From contig JAEUAC010000258.1 of NCBI GenBank assembly GCA_019695455.1, forward strand, positions 1 to 7,788: 7,788 nt of DNA, given 5' to 3'. The notes under the pieces are model-generated. The model was not told the DNA's origin, ran no database searches, and saw only the letters and a program-made list of their open reading frames with translations. The DNA is from Methylorubrum extorquens (lineage in GTDB: Bacteria > Pseudomonadota > Alphaproteobacteria > Rhizobiales > Beijerinckiaceae). Shown here one piece after another: positions 6,485 through 7,788 of the stretch (position 1 is its first letter; every line of letters begins with the position of its first letter). Made by a program: the position numbers and the translations under genes.

Positions 6485-7405
6485 ATGATCAGCCAGCGAC
6501 CGGACAGGGTCGAGATCGTGGAGGTCGGGCCGCGCGACGGCCTGCAGAACGACCGGACGCTCCTTCCCACGGCCGTCAAGGCCGAGCTCGTGCGCCGGCT
6601 CGCCGCCTCAGGCGCCCGCCGCATCGAGGCGACGAGCTTCGTTCACCCGAAACGCGTTCCTCAGATGGCGGACGCCGAGGATCTCATGCGGCAGCTCGGC
6701 GCGCTGCCGGGCGTCAGCCTGTCCGCGCTGGTCCTGAACGAGCGCGGCTTCGACCGGGCGGTGGCGACGGAAGCCTTCCAGGAGATCACCTTCGCGGCGA
6801 ACGCGAGCGAGACCTTCAGTCAGCGGAACCAAGGAACCACGCTCGCGCAGAACCTCGAGACCTGGCGGGGCATATCGGCCCGCGCGCTAGGGGAAGGGCT
6901 GTTTCGTTCGGTGACGATCGCCGCTGCGTTCGGCTGCCCGTTCGAGGGCGAGGTACCGATCGGGCGGGTCGTGGACCTCGCGCGCGAGATCGCCGATATC
7001 GGGATCGACGAGCTCTCGCTCGCCGATACGATCGGTGTCGCCACGCCGCGGGACGTAGAGCTCCGTTTCGGCGCGGTGAAGGAGGCGCTGCCCGGCGTCA
7101 AGCTGCGGGCGCATTTTCACAACACCCGCAACACCGGTTACGCCAATGCCGACGCCGCGCTACGGGCGGGCGTCGCGGCCCTCGACGCCAGCCTCGGCGG
7201 AATCGGAGGTTGCCCCTTCGCTCCGGAGGCCACCGGCAACATCGGCACGGAAGATCTCGTCTATCTGCTCGACCGGAGCGAAGTCCGGTCTGGCCTTGAC
7301 CTCGATGCGCTTCGCGAGACGACGGTCTGGCTCGAGACCGTCATGGACCGCAGGCTTCCCGCTCACGCGGCCCACGTCTCCCCCTTTCCCGCGCCGGCCC
7401 CGTGA
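6485..7405 (+). CDS. HMG-CoA lyase-family enzyme (hydroxymethylglutaryl-CoA lyase-like)
   Basis: A 306-residue TIM-barrel lyase of the HMG-CoA lyase / DRE-TIM group, splitting a 3-hydroxyacyl-CoA by a retro-aldol/Claisen step. Catalytic and metal residues align with the human enzyme: R17 and D18 in VEVGPRDGLQN, H210 and H212 in HFHN, the glycine-rich loop GGIGGCP with C243, and N252 in EATGN. D in SLADTIGVATP is also kept. Departures from classical HMG-CoA lyase are H54 and R57 in SFVHPKRVPQM (usually SFVSPKWVPQM) and HFHNTRNTGYAN in place of HxHDTYGxALAN. These suggest a related substrate or a separate subfamily. The start at ATG 6485 has GAGGAGA upstream, overlapping the stop of the CoA-transferase gene 11 bases away. 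As last gene of the operon it would convert the CoA ester made by its neighbour into acetyl-CoA (or homologue) and a keto acid. HMG-CoA itself and citramalyl-CoA are both possible substrates. Confidence 0.9.
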   Translation: MISQRPDRVEIVEVGPRDGLQNDRTLLPTAVKAELVRRLAASGARRIEATSFVHPKRVPQMADAEDLMRQLGALPGVSLSALVLNERGFDRAVATEAFQEITFAANASETFSQRNQGTTLAQNLETWRGISARALGEGLFRSVTIAAAFGCPFEGEVPIGRVVDLAREIADIGIDELSLADTIGVATPRDVELRFGAVKEALPGVKLRAHFHNTRNTGYANADAALRAGVAALDASLGGIGGCPFAPEATGNIGTEDLVYLLDRSEVRSGLDLDALRETTVWLETVMDRRLPAHAAHVSPFPAPAP

Positions 7406-7447
7406 ACCGGGTGCCGCCGCACGCCGGCGCATCGTCCGCTCGCGGCC

Positions 7448-7756
7448 TCAATCCTCGTCGACGGATTCGGCCCTGAACTCGGCGAAGGCGGCGCGGACGT
7501 CCTGGGCCGTCGCATCGTCGGCGAGATCGACCGATACCATCACGGATCCGTTCAGGGCGGCGTCGTGCCGGCTTTCCGGCGTCGGCGCGCCGGCGGCCGT
7601 GTCGGAGCCGGCCTCCTCCACGCCGGCCGAGTTGTCGGATCCGGCGGCCGCGACGAGGATGCGGCTGCGGTCCACGCCATATTCCTGGACGAGGCGCTCG
7701 ACGCTCATCTCGGCCTCGCGGCGGGTCTCGAAATAGCCGGTCAGGATCGTGCTCAT
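7448..7756 (-). CDS. Small conserved-looking acidic protein of unknown function
   Basis: A 102-residue protein, not firmly recognised. The N-terminus (MSTILTGYFETRREAEMSVERLV) followed by QEYGVDRSRILVAAAG reads as strand-helix-strand. The C-terminal part (GSVMVSVDLADDATAQDVRAAFAEF) gives a second strand-helix. The two halves are joined by a low-complexity acidic, Ala/Gly/Ser-rich linker (about residues 39-66). The pattern recalls small stress-type proteins with a ferredoxin-like fold (YflT-like), but that is only a resemblance. There is no signal peptide or membrane segment. GAGGA lies about nine bases before the ATG. The gene converges on the lyase gene with 42 bases between the stops and is not part of the catabolic regulon. 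Codon use is like its neighbours, and an overlapping plus-strand frame (7146-7736) is arginine/serine-rich and unlikely to be real. Confidence 0.7.
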   Translation of the reverse strand: MSTILTGYFETRREAEMSVERLVQEYGVDRSRILVAAAGSDNSAGVEEAGSDTAAGAPTPESRHDAALNGSVMVSVDLADDATAQDVRAAFAEFRAESVDED

Positions 7757-7788
7757 GCGGTGCGTCCTCGTCTGGTCGAAAGGGCGGA

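Noticed and set aside
7406..7447. Bidirectional terminator between the convergent lyase and small-protein genes
   Set aside because: GC-rich with only imperfect inverted repeats and no T-tract on either strand; not supportable by eye.

Overview
The window is GC-rich and almost fully coding. Its codon use, gene families and the small stress-type protein at the right edge suggest an alphaproteobacterium of the Hyphomicrobiales, possibly Methylobacterium-like. That is an impression from composition and families, not a database match.

Layout. Positions 1-523 (minus strand) hold the start of a tripartite tricarboxylate transporter large permease (tctA, cut by the window edge) and the small permease tctB. 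A 150-base gap follows. Positions 673-2631 (minus) encode a sigma-54 activator with a PrpR-type sensor domain, a PAS-like linker, an AAA+ domain and a Fis-type HTH. A second gap of about 145 bases separates it from a divergent plus-strand operon. That operon runs: a TMADH / 2,4-dienoyl-CoA-reductase-like FMN/4Fe-4S/FAD enzyme (2777-4741), a GlcG/HbpS protein carrying an apparent one-base frameshift (4767-5193), a CaiB/BaiF CoA-transferase (5226-6473) and an HMG-CoA-lyase-family enzyme (6485-7405). A small minus-strand gene of unknown function (7448-7756) converges on its end.

How the parts fit. Each of the two gaps flanking the activator gene contains a near-consensus sigma-54 (-24/-12) promoter: one fires left into tctBA, one fires right into the enzyme operon. 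Each also has GTTTCA/TGAAAC/GCAAC half-sites about 100-140 bases upstream of the predicted start, the usual place for an enhancer-binding protein. The whole window apart from the last gene therefore reads as one substrate-inducible regulon: sense a (probably carboxylate) ligand, import it by the TTT system, oxidise or reduce it, load it onto CoA, and split the CoA ester with an aldolase-type lyase into acetyl-CoA or a similar unit plus a keto acid. The substrate cannot be read from the sequence. The lyase keeps all catalytic residues but differs from classical HMG-CoA lyase around the active site, so the true substrate may be another tertiary 3-hydroxyacyl-CoA, such as a citramalyl-CoA-like ester.

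Points for a second look: the paired sigma-54 promoters and shared half-sites, the nearly leaderless start of the flavoenzyme gene, the frameshift that fuses two genes in one open frame, and the altered active-site residues in the flavoenzyme, the lyase and the activator.
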